A stretch of 64,000 bases of DNA from Procambarus clarkii (GCF_040958095.1 NC_091158.1:35736725-35800724), one strand, 5' to 3'; shown: positions 1 to 13,731, numbered from the stretch's first letter. Translations and numbers: made by a program. Notes: generated by a model from the letters alone, not told the origin.

Positions 1-532
1 AGAAATACCGAAAATTGTTCTTCCCTTTGTTCATGAGATATTCGGTTGGGCGGATCGTAGATGATCCTGTGTCGAAGCTCGGAGAAAGAACCTTTTGTCT
101 TGTAAATTCGTCAGGGAGAGCTTTCTCACTGTTTACAAGTTGCTGTGTGTACGTGACGACGCTCAAGGGGAGATACGTCCTCAAGTGTTTGGTGCTTCTA
201 TTCATGTTTAAGGAATAGAGAGTTAAGGTATATTCCTGTTGTATTTAATTATATTCAGTCCTAGTGAACAATTTTTTATTAGATTTAAACACTAGACCGT
301 TGTTTAAAAGAAATTAGAATTGATATAAATACGTGGCGTCGATGACGTCACGGAATCACTCATTCTCTTTTCCTTTATAGGGGTAACTTATGTTTTGTGT
401 GTGTCGGATTTCCGACAGCATCTGTACTTTTACTTACGAAATGAACGGTATGGTAAACAACACAGCTCAATTCCAACACAATGTCACACAAAATAATTCA
501 CAAAAAAATTAAAATAAATTGAAATCTGTGAA

Positions 533-540
<8 letters not shown>

Positions 541-571
<31 letters not shown>

Positions 572-601
572 ATATATATATATATATATATAAATTATAA
601 A

Positions 602-685
<84 letters not shown>
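541..685. repeat. Compound (TA)n tract, unit 1
   Basis: Three (TA)n blocks are separated by short palindromic AATT-type spacers. The same compound design recurs in each later unit at 2819-3002, 5146-5299, 50338-50480, 52612-52771 and 54903-55046, with lengths that differ. It ends directly at the SINE tail. Confidence 0.95.
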
Positions 686-688
<3 letters not shown>

Positions 689-820
689 AACAAGCCTGAA
701 TGGTCCCCAGGCATACATGCAACATGCTCACACCCCAGAAATGACTCGAACCCATACTGCCAGGAGCACTATGCAACTGGTGTACAGGGCACCTTATCCA
801 CTCGACCATCACGACCGGAC
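686..820 (-). mobile_element. tRNA-derived SINE (macrosatellite type)
   Basis: On the minus strand the head carries a Pol III A-box-like TGGTCGAGTGG (808-798) and a B-box GGTTCGAGTC (752-743), as in class II tRNAs. The 3' tail, GGCTTGTTTGC, runs straight into (TA)n. Identical copies lie at 3003-3137, 5300-5434, 48206-48340 (first base of the tail altered), 50481-50615, 52772-52906 and 55047-55181. It is related to the 253-bp SINE at 14482-17323 but differs between the boxes. Whether it is still transcribed cannot be read from sequence. Confidence 0.85.
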
Positions 821-2811
821 AAAAGCAATGCATGTGCGTTGCTAAGCCAAAGCAACCTTCCCTGTCTCCCAGTCCTCCCCACCATTCCCCCCTCACCCGT
901 CTCCTTGGCCTCCCAACCATTCCCCACTCCACCGTCCCCTCGTCCTCCGCACCAATCCCCATACCACCATCTCCTCTTCCTTCCCACCATGCCGCACTCC
1001 CCCTGTCCCTTTGCCCTACCCACCATTCTCCATTCCCCCATCCCCTCGTCCCCACCATCCTAAACTCCCCCGTCCCCTCGTCCTTCCCCACCATTACCCC
1101 CTCCATTGTCCCCTCGTCCTCCACATCATCTCTCACTTCCGTCCCCTCGTCATCCCCACCATTCCCCACTCCCTCGTCCGATGCCTTCCCAAATGGTCTC
1201 ATGTTCACATCAGAAAATTGGGAACATCAAGTGATGTGATGTTCCCATCACTGAAATATAAGAAAAACAGTTAAAAAATGAAATGAAAATATGAAAAAAT
1301 ATAAAAATAAACTATTCTCACGAAATGAACGGTCTGGTAAACAACACAGCTCAATTCCAATGCAATTCACACAAAATAATTAAATCAAAACGAAAATAAA
1401 TCAAAATCTAGTAAAATTTAATTTACCAATGCAATCAGAAACATTGAAATTGAATTGTAACATCTTTAGTATGGCATGTGTGTTGCTCTTACATGAAACA
1501 GATGGCGCTGTTTTTCAAGAAAAGCATAGTTTTACCTGTCACAGGAGTGGCATCTGTGGGAAAATCCTAGCAAGGTTTAACTGTTTTTATTCTGTGAATA
1601 TTCAATATTTACTTTATTTTTCTAATTACTTTAATATTATATTATTTTTATTTTATTATTTTTCTTAGTAAGTTAGTTAGTTAGCAGTAAGTGGACTGTA
1701 TATATTCTGATTCAGCTTGCTAGAACTTATCACACACAATTGGAGGGACAATTTGTAGCTTAAACCAGTTTGAGGTGGATCCTTCATAAACCACAAATTG
1801 TTTACCTAGTCTTTAATATATAAATTATAAATCATACCACATATGGTGGTCTAATCTACTATTATACTGCAGTAAAATAAATTTACAACTACTAATACTA
1901 TGTCTACAGTATGAACACAAAAGAGCCTAACTGCTACTGTTGGTGGGGCTGTGCTTATTGTAGCATCAAATGGGGGTGTGGCCCTGTGCCTCTGAGTGCC
2001 ACGTAATGGCGGCTGTATGGAGGCCTACAAGGCTTGATGTACAGCAGGTAACTATTCTTATAATTATATTGGGAGACAGCTTCCTGCTTCACTAACCCCC
2101 CCTCACAATTACCTGTTTGAGATGTAAGGAATTAATAATGGTTTCCTAAACATATAAATACAGGAATGACATGGAATATGTGTGTGTGTAGAGCTGAGTA
2201 AACTCATTGAGTTTGGGGATTTAATCCCACGTCTTAACGATATTTCCTATAATAATAATGGGCAGTATTAAATGCAATAGAAATACCGAAAATTGTTCTT
2301 CCCTTTGTTCATGAGATATTCGGTTGGGCGGATCGTAGATGATCCTGTGTCGAAGCTCGGAGAAAGAACCTTTTGTCTTGTAAATTCGTCAGGGAGAGCT
2401 TTCTCACTGTTTACAAGTTGCTGTGTGTACGTGACGACGCTCAAGGGGAGATACGTCCTCAAGTGTTTGGTGCTTCTATTCATGTTTAAGGAATAGAGAG
2501 TTAAGGTATATTCCTGTTGTATTTAATTATATTCAGTCCTAGTGAACAATTTTTTATTAGATTTAAACACTAGACCGTTGTTTAAAAGAAATTAGAATTG
2601 ATATAAATACGTGGCGTCGATGACGTCACGGAATCACTCATTCTCTTTTCCTTTATTTGGGTAACTTATGTTATTATGTGTGTCGGATTTCCGACAGCAT
2701 CTGTATTTTTACTTACGAAATGAATGGTATGGTAAACAACACAGCTCAATTCCAACACAATGTCACACAAAATAATTCACAAAAAAATTAAAATAAATTG
2801 AAATCTATGAA

Positions 2812-2878
<67 letters not shown>

Positions 2879-2884
2879 TATAAA

Positions 2885-3137
<253 letters not shown>

Positions 3138-5128
3138 AAAAGCAATGCATGTGCGTTGCTAAGCCAAAGCAACCTTCCCTGTCTCCCAGTCCTCCCCACC
3201 ATTCCCCCCTCACCCGTCTCCTTGGCCTCCCAACCATTCCCCACTCCACCGTCCCCTCGTCCTCCGCACCAATCCCCATACCACCATCTCCTCTTCCTTC
3301 CCACCATGCCGCACTCCCCCTGTCCCTTTGCCCTACCCACCATTCTCCATTCCCCCATCCCCTCGTCCCCACCATCCTAAACTCCCCCGTCCCCTCGTCC
3401 TTCCCCACCATTACCCCCTCCATTGTCCCCTCGTCCTCCACATCATCTCTCACTTCCGTCCCCTCGTCATCCCCACCATTCCCCACTCCCTCGTCCGATG
3501 CCTTCCCAAATGGTCTCATGTTCACATCAGAAAATTGGGAACATCAAGTGATGTGATGTTCCCATCACTGAAATATAAGAAAAACAGTTAAAAAATGAAA
3601 TGAAAATATGAAAAAATATAAAAATAAACTATTCTCACGAAATGAACGGTCTGGTAAACAACACAGCTCAATTCCAATGCAATTCACACAAAATAATTAA
3701 ATCAAAACGAAAATAAATCAAAATCTAGTAAAATTTAATTTACCAATGCAATCAGAAACATTGAAATTGAATTGTAACATCTTTAGTATGGCATGTGTGT
3801 TGCTCTTACATGAAACAGATGGCGCTGTTTTTCAAGAAAAGCATAGTTTTACCTGTCACAGGAGTGGCATCTGTGGGAAAATCCTAGCAAGGTTTAACTG
3901 TTTTTATTCTGTGAATATTCAATATTTACTTTATTTTTCTAATTACTTTAATATTATATTATTTTTATTTTATTATTTTTCTTAGTAAGTTAGTTAGTTA
4001 GCAGTAAGTGGACTGTATATATTCTGATTCAGCTTGCTAGAACTTATCACACACAATTGGAGGGACAATTTGTAGCTTAAACCAGTTTGAGGTGGATCCT
4101 TCATAAACCACAAATTGTTTACCTAGTCTTTAATATATAAATTATAAATCATACCACATATGGTGGTCTAATCTACTATTATACTGCAGTAAAATAAATT
4201 TACAACTACTAATACTATGTCTACAGTATGAACACAAAAGAGCCTAACTGCTACTGTTGGTGGGGCTGTGCTTATTGTAGCATCAAATGGGGGTGTGGCC
4301 CTGTGCCTCTGAGTGCCACGTAATGGCGGCTGTATGGAGGCCTACAAGGCTTGATGTACAGCAGGTAACTATTCTTATAATTATATTGGGAGACAGCTTC
4401 CTGCTTCACTAACCCCCCCTCACAATTACCTGTTTGAGATGTAAGGAATTAATAATGGTTTCCTAAACATATAAATACAGGAATGACATGGAATATGTGT
4501 GTGTGTAGAGCTGAGTAAACTCATTGAGTTTGGGGATTTAATCCCACGTCTTAACGATATTTCCTATAATAATAATGGGCAGTATTAAATGCAATAGAAA
4601 TACCGAAAATTGTTCTTCCCTTTGTTCATGAGATATTCGGTTGGGCGGATCGTAGATGATCCTGTGTCGAAGCTCGGAGAAAGAACCTTTTGTCTTGTAA
4701 ATTCGTCAGGGAGAGCTTTCTCACTGTTTACAAGTTGCTGTGTGTACGTGACGACGCTCAAGGGGAGATACGTCCTCAAGTGTTTGGTGCTTCTATTCAT
4801 GTTTAAGGAATAGAGAGTTAAGGTATATTCCTGTTGTATTTAATTATATTCAGTCCTAGTGAACAATTTTTTATTAGATTTAAACACTAGACCGTTGTTT
4901 AAAAGAAATTAGAATTGATATAAATACGTGGCGTCGATGACGTCACGGAATCACTCATTCTCTTTTCCTTTATTTGGGTAACTTATGTTATTATGTGTGT
5001 CGGATTTCCGACAGCATCTGTACTTTTACTTACGAAATGAATGGTATGGTAAACAACACAGCTCAATTCCAACACAATGTCACACAAAATAATTCACAAA
5101 AAAATTAAAATAAATTGAAATCTATGAA

Positions 5129-5159
<31 letters not shown>

Positions 5160-5195
5160 ATTTATATATATATATATATATATATAAATTATAAA

Positions 5196-5434
<239 letters not shown>

Positions 5435-7430
5435 AAAAGCAATGCATGTGCGTTGCTAAGCCAAAGCAACCTTCCCTGTCTCCCAGTCCTCCCCACCATT
5501 CCCCCCTCACCCGTCTCCTTGGCCTCCCAACCATTCCCCACTCCACCGTCCCCTCGTCCTCCGCACCAATCCCCATACCACCATCTCCTCTTCCTTCCCA
5601 CCATGCCGCACTCCCCCTGTCCCTTTGCCCTACCCACCATTCTCCATTCCCCCATCCCCTCGTCCCCACCATCCTAAACTCCCCCGTCCCCTCGTCCTTC
5701 CCCACCATTACCCCCTCCATTGTCCCCTCGTCCTCCACATCATCTCTCACTTCCGTCCCCTCGTCATCCCCACCATTCCCCACTCCCTCGTCCGATGCCT
5801 TCCCAAATGGTCTCATGTTCACATCAGAAAATTGGGAACATCAAGTGATGTGATGTTCCCATCACTGAAATATAAGAAAAACAGTTAAAAAATGAAATGA
5901 AAATATGAAAAAATATAAAAATAAACTATTCTCACGAAATGAACGGTCTGGTAAACAACACAGCTCAATTCCAATGCAATTCACACAAAATAATTAAATC
6001 AAAACGAAAATAAATCAAAATCTAGTAAAATTTAATTTACCAATGCAATCAGAAACATTGAAATTGAATTGTAACATCTTTAGTATGGCATGTGTGTTGC
6101 TCTTACATGAAACAGATGGCGCTGTTTTTCAAGAAAAGCATAGTTTTACCTGTCACAGGAGTGGCATCTGTGGGAAAATCCTAGCAAGGTTTAACTGTTT
6201 TTATTCTGTGAATATTCAATATTTACTTTATTTTTCTAATTACTTTAATATTATATTATTTTTATTTTATTATTTTTCTTAGTAAGTTAGTTAGTTAGCA
6301 GTAAGTGGACTGTATATATTCTGATTCAGCTTGCTAGAACTTATCACACACAATTGGAGGGACAATTTGTAGCTTAAACCAGTTTGAGGTGGATCCTTCA
6401 TAAACCACAAATTGTTTACCTAGTCTTTAATATATAAATTATAAATCATACCACATATGGTGGTCTAATCTACTATTATACTGCAGTAAAATAAATTTAC
6501 AACTACTAATACTATGTCTACAGTATGAACACAAAAGAGCCTAACTGCTACTGTTGGTGGGGCTGTGCTTATTGTAGCATCAAATGGGGGTGTGGCCCTG
6601 TGCCTCTGAGTGCCACGTAATGGCGGCTGTATGGAGGCCTACAAGGCTTGATGTACAGCAGGTAACTATTCTTATAATTATATTGGGAGACAGCTTCCTG
6701 CTTCACTAACCCCCCCTCACAATTACCTGTTTGAGATGTAAGGAATTAATAATGGTTTCCTAAACATATAAATACAGGAATGACATGGAATATGTGTGTG
6801 TGTAGAGCTGAGTAAACTCATTGAGTTTGGGGATTTAATCCCACGTCTTAACGATATTTCCTATAATAATAATGGGCAGTATTAAATGCAATAGAAATAC
6901 CGAAAATTGTTCTTCCCTTTGTTCATGAGATATTCGGTTGGGCGGATCGTAGATGATCCTGTGTCGAAGCTCGGAGAAAGAACCTTTTGTCTTGTAAATT
7001 CGTCAGGGAGAGCTTTCTCACTGTTTACAAGTTGCTGTGTGTACGTGACGACGCTCAAGGGGAGATACGTCCTCAAGTGTTTGGTGCTTCTATTCATGTT
7101 TAAGGAATAGAGAGTTAAGGTATATTCCTGTTGTATTTAATTATATTCAGTCCTAGTGAACAATTTTTTATTAGATTTAAACACTAGACCGTTGTTTAAA
7201 AGAAATTAGAATTGATATAAATACGTGGCGTCGATGACGTCACGGAATCACTCATTCTCTTTTCCTTTATGGGGGTAACTTATGTTATTGTGTGTGTCGG
7301 ATTTCCGACAGCATCTGTACTTTTACTTACGAAATGAATGGTATGGTAAACAACACAGCTCAATTCCAACACAATGTCACACAAAATAATTCACAAAAAA
7401 ATTAAAATAAATTGAAATCTATGAAAATAA

Positions 7431-8057
<627 letters not shown>

Positions 8058-8061
8058 TATA

Positions 8062-8149
8062 GTTGTGCATTAATTGGCTCTTGATTGCTGGTGTTGACTT
8101 CTTGATGTGTAGTGCCTCGCAGACGTCGAGCTGCGATGTCTGCGAGGCT

Positions 8150-8152
<3 letters not shown>
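8062..8152 (-). mobile_element. Penelope-like element scrap
   Basis: About 50 bp match the end of the PLE endonuclease region at 28433-28500, as a minus-strand fragment. It then breaks into a hairpin: 11-bp perfect arms GCCTCGCAGAC / GTCTGCGAGGC (8114-8124 and 8138-8148) around a 13-nt loop. The scrap is bounded by (TA)n on both sides. A far-truncated fossil. Confidence 0.75.
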
Positions 8153-8209
<57 letters not shown>

Positions 8210-8212
<3 letters not shown>

Positions 8213-8595
8213 GTACCTAGTAGCCAGAACTCACTTCTGAGCCAACTATGCAAGGCCCAATTTGCCTAATAAGCCAAGTTTTCATGAATTAATTGCTTTT
8301 CGACTACCTAACCTACCTAACCTAACCTAACCTAACTTTTTCGGCTACCTAACCTAACCTAACCTATAAAGATAGGTTAGGTTAGGTTAGGTAGGGTTGG
8401 TTAGGTTCGGTCATATATCTAAGTTAATTTTAACTCCAATAAAAAAAAATTGACCTCTTACATAATGAAATGGGTTGCTTTATCATTTCATAAGAAAAAA
8501 TTTAGAGAAAATATATTAATTCATGAAAACTTGGCTTATTAGGCAAATCGGGCCTTGCATTGTAGGCTGAAAAGTGAGTTCTGGCTACTAGGTAC

Positions 8596-8598
<3 letters not shown>
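8210..8598. mobile_element. Foldback MITE A with TTAGG motifs
   Basis: Terminal inverted repeats begin GTCGTACCTAGTAGCCAGAA and end with its reverse complement; the arms stay similar far inward. The element sits in (TA)n, fitting a TA target, but the simple repeat hides any target duplication. The interior carries runs of CCTAA / TTAGG, the usual arthropod telomere motif. There is no coding capacity. It is inverted relative to MITE B and diverged from it by several percent. No equivalent exists in the right-hand duplicate. Confidence 0.85.
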
Positions 8599-8644
<46 letters not shown>

Positions 8645-8647
<3 letters not shown>

Positions 8648-9029
8648 GTACCTAGTAGCCAGAACGCACTTCTTAGCCTACTATGCAAGGCCCGATTTGC
8701 CTAATAAGCCAAGTTTTCCTGAATTAATAAATTTTCGCTAATTTTTTTCTTAGGAAATGAAAAAGCTACCCATTTCATTATGTATGAGGTCAATTTTTTT
8801 TAATTGGAGTTAAAATTAACGTAGATATATGACCGAACCTAACCAACCCTACCTAACCTCACCTAACCTATCTTTATAGGTTAGGTTAGGTTAGGTAGCC
8901 GAAAAAGTTAGGTTAGGTTAGGTTAGGTAGGTTAGGTAGCCGAAAAACAATTAATTCAGGAAAACTTGGCTTATTAGGCAAATCGGGCATTGCATAGTAG
9001 GCTGAGAAGTGCGTTCTGGCTACTAGGTA

Positions 9030-9031
<2 letters not shown>
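8645..9031. mobile_element. Foldback MITE B with TTAGG motifs
   Basis: Same terminal sequence as MITE A (the last base differs) and again set in (TA)n (8599-8644 and 9033-9114). Interior TTAGG and CCTAA runs flank a short centre near 8870. The arms pair over most of the length, so it could form a long hairpin. The counterpart at 57993-58374 is one short repeat shorter. Confidence 0.85.
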
Positions 9032-9114
<83 letters not shown>

Positions 9115-9808
9115 TGTGACGGTAACGCGTTGGTGTTCGGCTGTTCAAAGCTAGGGGTATGGCCTCGTCACATAGTATTAAAAAAAATAGAAAATCTGGA
9201 ACTTCGTCTGTGGTAAGGTAAGGAGAAGACACACAAAACACAAGTAAATTTTAACAATGAAATTTTAATTATGTTAAATAAACAAAACATGAATAAAATG
9301 GACAAACAATTTCGTATAATAAAATCAATCAATCAAAATAATAAGAATAATTAAATGACACAATGAAAAGTTACGTTAAGACAAAATAACAAGATGTGCA
9401 ATATACAAGTAAATGAAAGGTGCTGGAATATTGGCTTTAAGCTATCACCTCTCTTAGTACACGTACGCCAAAGCTTACGTCTAGCAGGGAGAAGTGTTAA
9501 CTGTGTGAAAGCACGGAATATTCTGTGGACTGAGGTCGTGGCGGCCCCAGACATCAAGTAGTATGGTGGGCGAGTGCAGTTGCAGCCAGACCGGCGACCA
9601 ATCAGCGAGGAGCCGGCAGCAAGACGGGTAGTTTGGCGGTTTGAGTCTGAGCAGGTGTCCCTGGCTGCATACGTTTTGCGCTCTGGCAAACCTTGCTGGT
9701 GTTGTTGTCGTTGTTGGACATTTCCTCCATAGAAGTTTTATATAGATGAAACGACGTATTTGTGGAGGGAAGAGCAGGCTCAATCTCATGAAGGAGATTA
9801 TCGTCACA
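9115..9808 (-). repeat. 3' LTR of the left Gypsy element
   Basis: 694 bp with TGT...ACA termini, matching 13732-14425. On the element's strand it follows a polypurine tract directly. Short reading frames across it are incidental. Confidence 0.92.
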
Positions 9809-9963
9809 ACTCTCCCCCGAAGCCTGCGGTTCTGGAAGAAGTACGTCGTTATGGGGTGGAGTAATGGATGGAGTCGCTTCTACTTCATAAACTCTGGAGA
9901 GATCATGGGCTAAGATGTTGTCGGAATCTTGGTATAGCGTGTCTCCAGGTTGAATTTCTGCAG

Positions 9964-12630
9964 TTAGCAAGCCCATAGTAGAAGACGTTGAGATGGGAAG
10001 TGGGCGTGCTGCAGGAGGTGTAGGGTGGTGTGGTCCGTGTTGATGGTGGACCCAGCACTTTGAAGTGTGGAGTGAAGTGCTGGAGCTTCAGGATGATGAG
10101 GAGTAGCTCCTTGCCAATTGTTCCGTAGTTCCTTGTAGCAGTAGTCGCTGACAGGTGTATTCTCCTCGCCTCGTTGCTGCATCACGACACCACCAACGTC
10201 GGTACCACTGGCGTCGACATGGAGGATGAAGGGCTTATCTGACGAGGTGAGAGTGGAATTAGAATAGGGCAAAGGAGCACGATTATTATCCTGAAAGTAT
10301 TTGGGAAGATCATTAAGGAATTCGGAATTAGAAAGCGCTGACTCCTTGTCAGTGCTTTCGGGAGGAGAAGCTGGGAAGGTCTCACTGTGGATGTAGGGTT
10401 CTGTGAAGGTAGAACAGTTAATCAGGACAGTGGGAGGAGTACCATTATATTGCTTCAGGAGGTTGACGTGGCACAGCTGGGTCTTCCGCCGCCTATCTGG
10501 AGTCTCTATTACGTAGTTGTTGTTATTCCTGCACTCTTTGATGCGGTAGGGTCCTGAAAACCTGTTTTGTAAAGGTGAACCTGGGATAGGGAAGTATGCA
10601 AGGACGAAGTCTCCCGGCTTGAATTTTCTTACTTTGCTGGTCTGGTCGTAATGAGTCTTCATTCTCTCCTGGGCTTTCAATAGATTATCATGGGCAAAAC
10701 GGTGGACTCTCTCTAGAATGTGTTGAAGGTTTTGAAGAAACTGGGGCACATTCTGATGCTCACTGAAGGTGGCATCTCGGAAAGAGTCTTTGAAAGCCTT
10801 AAGGGGACTACGGCACTTACGGCCGTAGAGCATCTCATAAGGAGATACTCCTAGGGACTCATTGGGGAGACTTCTGTAAATACACATTATAAGGTCAATC
10901 TGCTTATCCCAATCCTTCGAGGTTTCACTACAAAACTTTTTCAAGAGTGCTTTGATTGTCTGATGACTACGTTCAAGAGAACCCTGTGAAGCAGGATGAT
11001 AGGGGCTGGACAATACCTGTTTGATGTTGAACTCCTCCAGTGTCCTTTTGAAGAGATCACTGGTGAAGTTGGTACCACAGTCGCTCTGAATCTCCCTGGG
11101 AAATCTGTATTGAGTGAAGATCTTCAATAGATGTTTTATAACCGTAGCAGCCGTGATGTTCTTCACTGGAACTGCTATGGGAAATCTGGTGGTAGGACAC
11201 AGGATGGTTAGGATGTAGGCGTTACCTGAACTGGTCCGAGGTAAAGGACCAACACAGTCTATTATGAGTCTGTGGAAAGGTTCCGCAGGCACCTGTATGG
11301 GAATCAGTGGCGCTCTGGGAATGGAGATGTTCGGTTTGCCTGCCATCTGACATGTATGACACTGTTTTACGTACTGTTTGACGTTATTTACCATACATGG
11401 CCAGTAGTAGTCTTGACGAATTCCATGGTAAGTCTTGTTGAAGCCGTAGTGGGAGAGTGCTCCGTGGGCCAGGTGTAGAATAGTGGGCCGCAGGCTGGTA
11501 GGAATCACAAGTTGTTCGATGTTGGCCCAATCGTCCTCCTCCTTCAGTTTACTGGGTCTATATTTGCGGTAGAGCAAGTCGTTCTCTAGGAAGAACCCAG
11601 GAATACTGTCGGGTTGAGTCTCAGCCTGGAAAAACAATGGTGTTAAAGTAAGATCTTCCCTCTGCAACTTACGGAACTCCAACTTGGTCAGATGCGGGGG
11701 GAGTTTCTGAGGGTCTTGAGGGACAGCGGTAGCAGTAGGGTCAGCTGGCTGTGGACGTGCGGCTTGTGCACGGGTGGTCACGAGAACCGGAGGAGAAACT
11801 TCATCACTCTCTTGAACCTCTGCTGAAACATACTCTAGAATAGGGTTACTTGGCACAGAGTTACACACCTGGGGTTTGTCCATGACGATCAGGTTGGTCG
11901 GTTGCAGGTCTTCTGCCAAGTCGTTGCCTAGGAGAAGTTGCACTCCAGGCATGGGAAAAGGCTTTTCACTGACGGCGACTTGGACTTCCCCGTTCACGTA
12001 GGGACAATCCAGGTGGACTCTGGCGAGAGGGTATGGAGTGGTAGCAGTGAGGTCAGTGATGAAAACAGTTTCTCCGGTGCAGGTGATGTTGGGCACAGCC
12101 GACTTCAAGATGATCGATTGTAGAGCCGCTGTGTCCCTCAAGATCTTCAATTTGAAACGTCCCTCCGGATTTGAACCGTTGGCAGAGACAGTTCCAGTAT
12201 ACAGGTGGTTACTGAAAAGAGAAAGATCATTAACATTAACACCAACATTCATCACAGGCTTACCGGACTTAGGAGGAGTTGGTTTGGGTTTTTGTTGGTC
12301 AGTGGTTCCCTTGTATTGAGACTTACCACACTTGTCTATGGTATGTCCATAGAGTCTACAATACTTGCAGTACAGTTGTGAACCAGCTTGATCGGGGCTC
12401 ACTTTCTCGTAACTGTACCACGACTTCTTACTGGAGGATGGTTCGGGTGTCAGCCGGTGGATGAGGCTGTAAGTGTCAGCCGACTTAGCACACTTCAGGT
12501 AGTCGGTTTCTTCTTTATCTGCTAAGTAGAGGCGGACAGGAGGCGGCACACGTCTCAAGAATTCTTCAACAAGCATCAGGTTGACGAGTTCTGTAAAAGT
12601 AAAGACATGTGCTGCTTCCAGCCATTTCAT
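9964..12630 (-). pseudogene. Gag-Pol remnant of the Gypsy element (888-residue frame)
   Basis: In order: the end of a SCAN-like gag region; a CCHC-type knuckle (CKYCRLYGHTIDKC, about residue 88); a retropepsin-like stretch whose active-site block reads LRDTAALQS (about residue 165); the integrase HHCC zinc domain (CHTCQMAG, about residue 430); the integrase core (DCVGPLPR, SDCGTNF, then an E in SLERSHQ); and a GPY/F module (GPYRIKE, about residue 690). A short RNase H-like stretch (FILHVDASGTDVGG) follows. Reverse transcriptase is not recognisable. The host used such proteins only as parts of an element; this copy is a fossil. The identical frame occurs at 59305-61971. Confidence 0.85.
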
Positions 12631-12872
12631 GAAATACCTCCGTTTCGTGTTAGCAAACTCTTACCTTGCTCTAAATAGTAATCCAGCAACAGGTTGTGTA
12701 GGTCATTTTTGTTGGCTTGGTAGGGAACTTCTAGTTGATACTCATGTGCAAGAGTTTGTAATTCAGTCTTCTTGGCGCGACTTAAAGTCCCTATTTCACC
12801 TGCTGGATTTGCACGGAAAGCTTGGAGACGAAACATGGTGAAATTAGCAAATAAAGGTACACGAATATTCAA
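12627..12872 (-). pseudogene. Gag N-terminal piece
   Basis: 81 residues. The stretch LSRAKKTELQTLAHEYQLEV resembles the SAP-like N-terminus seen in gag of some arthropod Gypsy elements. It lies just upstream of the main frame on the same strand. Part of the same fossil; repeated at 61968-62213. Confidence 0.6.
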
Positions 12873-13731
12873 TAGTGAATGTCAGAAACAGGACAACGTG
12901 GCAACTGGTACCTATCCTGTGAGATCTTTAACAATTAAAGTTAAGTAAAAGATGTTAAATGATTAAATTAAATCAAGGGCGCAGGAAATCTTGTACCCGG
13001 TACTCATGTAAGAGGATAAGGGCAAGAAAATCCTACTAACAAATGAAACAGAGTTTCGAAAACAAATGAAACAGTTAAATGCCTCAAAAGTAAAATTGGT
13101 AGTCCAAGGATGTAGGCATACCTTGCCAAGTCTCTATAGGACATAAAGCAAGTTTTTCCTACTGAATTTAATATGATACTTACAGAATTAACGAACTTTT
13201 GTGCTCTGAAAAAGTAAGCTAATTCCCTACCGTTGTATGTATCATCATCTCTGACTGACGTGTAGGGGTGCGAGGTGTCAACTGGTGACGAGAACTGCTG
13301 CTGAGGTCCCAATTCAGCAACTAAAGTTCGAGCTAGAGGAACTATGGCCCTCTTTGTCCTCCTACAGTCAGACTGCAGAAGATTGGGTACTCTTGACCCG
13401 GGGCAGACCACAGTACCAGGGTACCAATATGATGATCTGTCAAAAATGAGAAATATCCAAGGGACAAAGATGGTAAACACGAGTAATAACACGGAGGGAG
13501 AGATGACCAATTAAGAGTATGACTGAGGCCTACAGTCACCACGTAATCCAAAGTTGTCTCACCTTCACTATATGTTACTCTCGTAATGCACAATACACCG
13601 CACCTTATAAAAAATGAAATTGAATATGAAAAATAGTAAAGCTACGTTAACAAAGTTAAATACGCTTACCAAAAATTACCACTTGGTACCAGTACCTGAG
13701 TGAAGCTCCTAGGACAGGCCCCCATATAATA
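12873..13731 (-). other. Leader region of the Gypsy element
   Basis: The region between the 5' LTR and gag. A 168-residue frame (13510-13004) has no recognisable domain and I treat it as incidental. I could not identify a clear tRNA primer-binding site next to the LTR edge at 13731. Confidence 0.5.

Noticed and set aside
15-218. 67-residue frame repeated in every macrosatellite unit
   Set aside because: Identical only because the unit is repeated; there is no domain, no codon signal and a competing frame on the other strand.
343-350. TGACGTCA palindrome (CRE-like) in each macrosatellite unit
   Set aside because: A single 8-bp match with no promoter context or gene; not called as a regulatory site.
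686-820. True tRNA gene
   Set aside because: A- and B-boxes are present but no cloverleaf with a proper acceptor stem is evident; it fits a tRNA-derived SINE.
498-1208. 236-residue minus-strand frame through SINE and (TA)n
   Set aside because: Made of pyrimidine-block translation plus IYIY from (TA)n.
13004-13510. 168-residue hydrophobic frame in the Gypsy leader (envelope-like?)
   Set aside because: It lies before gag on the element's strand, with no signal or fusion-type motif; the position is wrong for an envelope.
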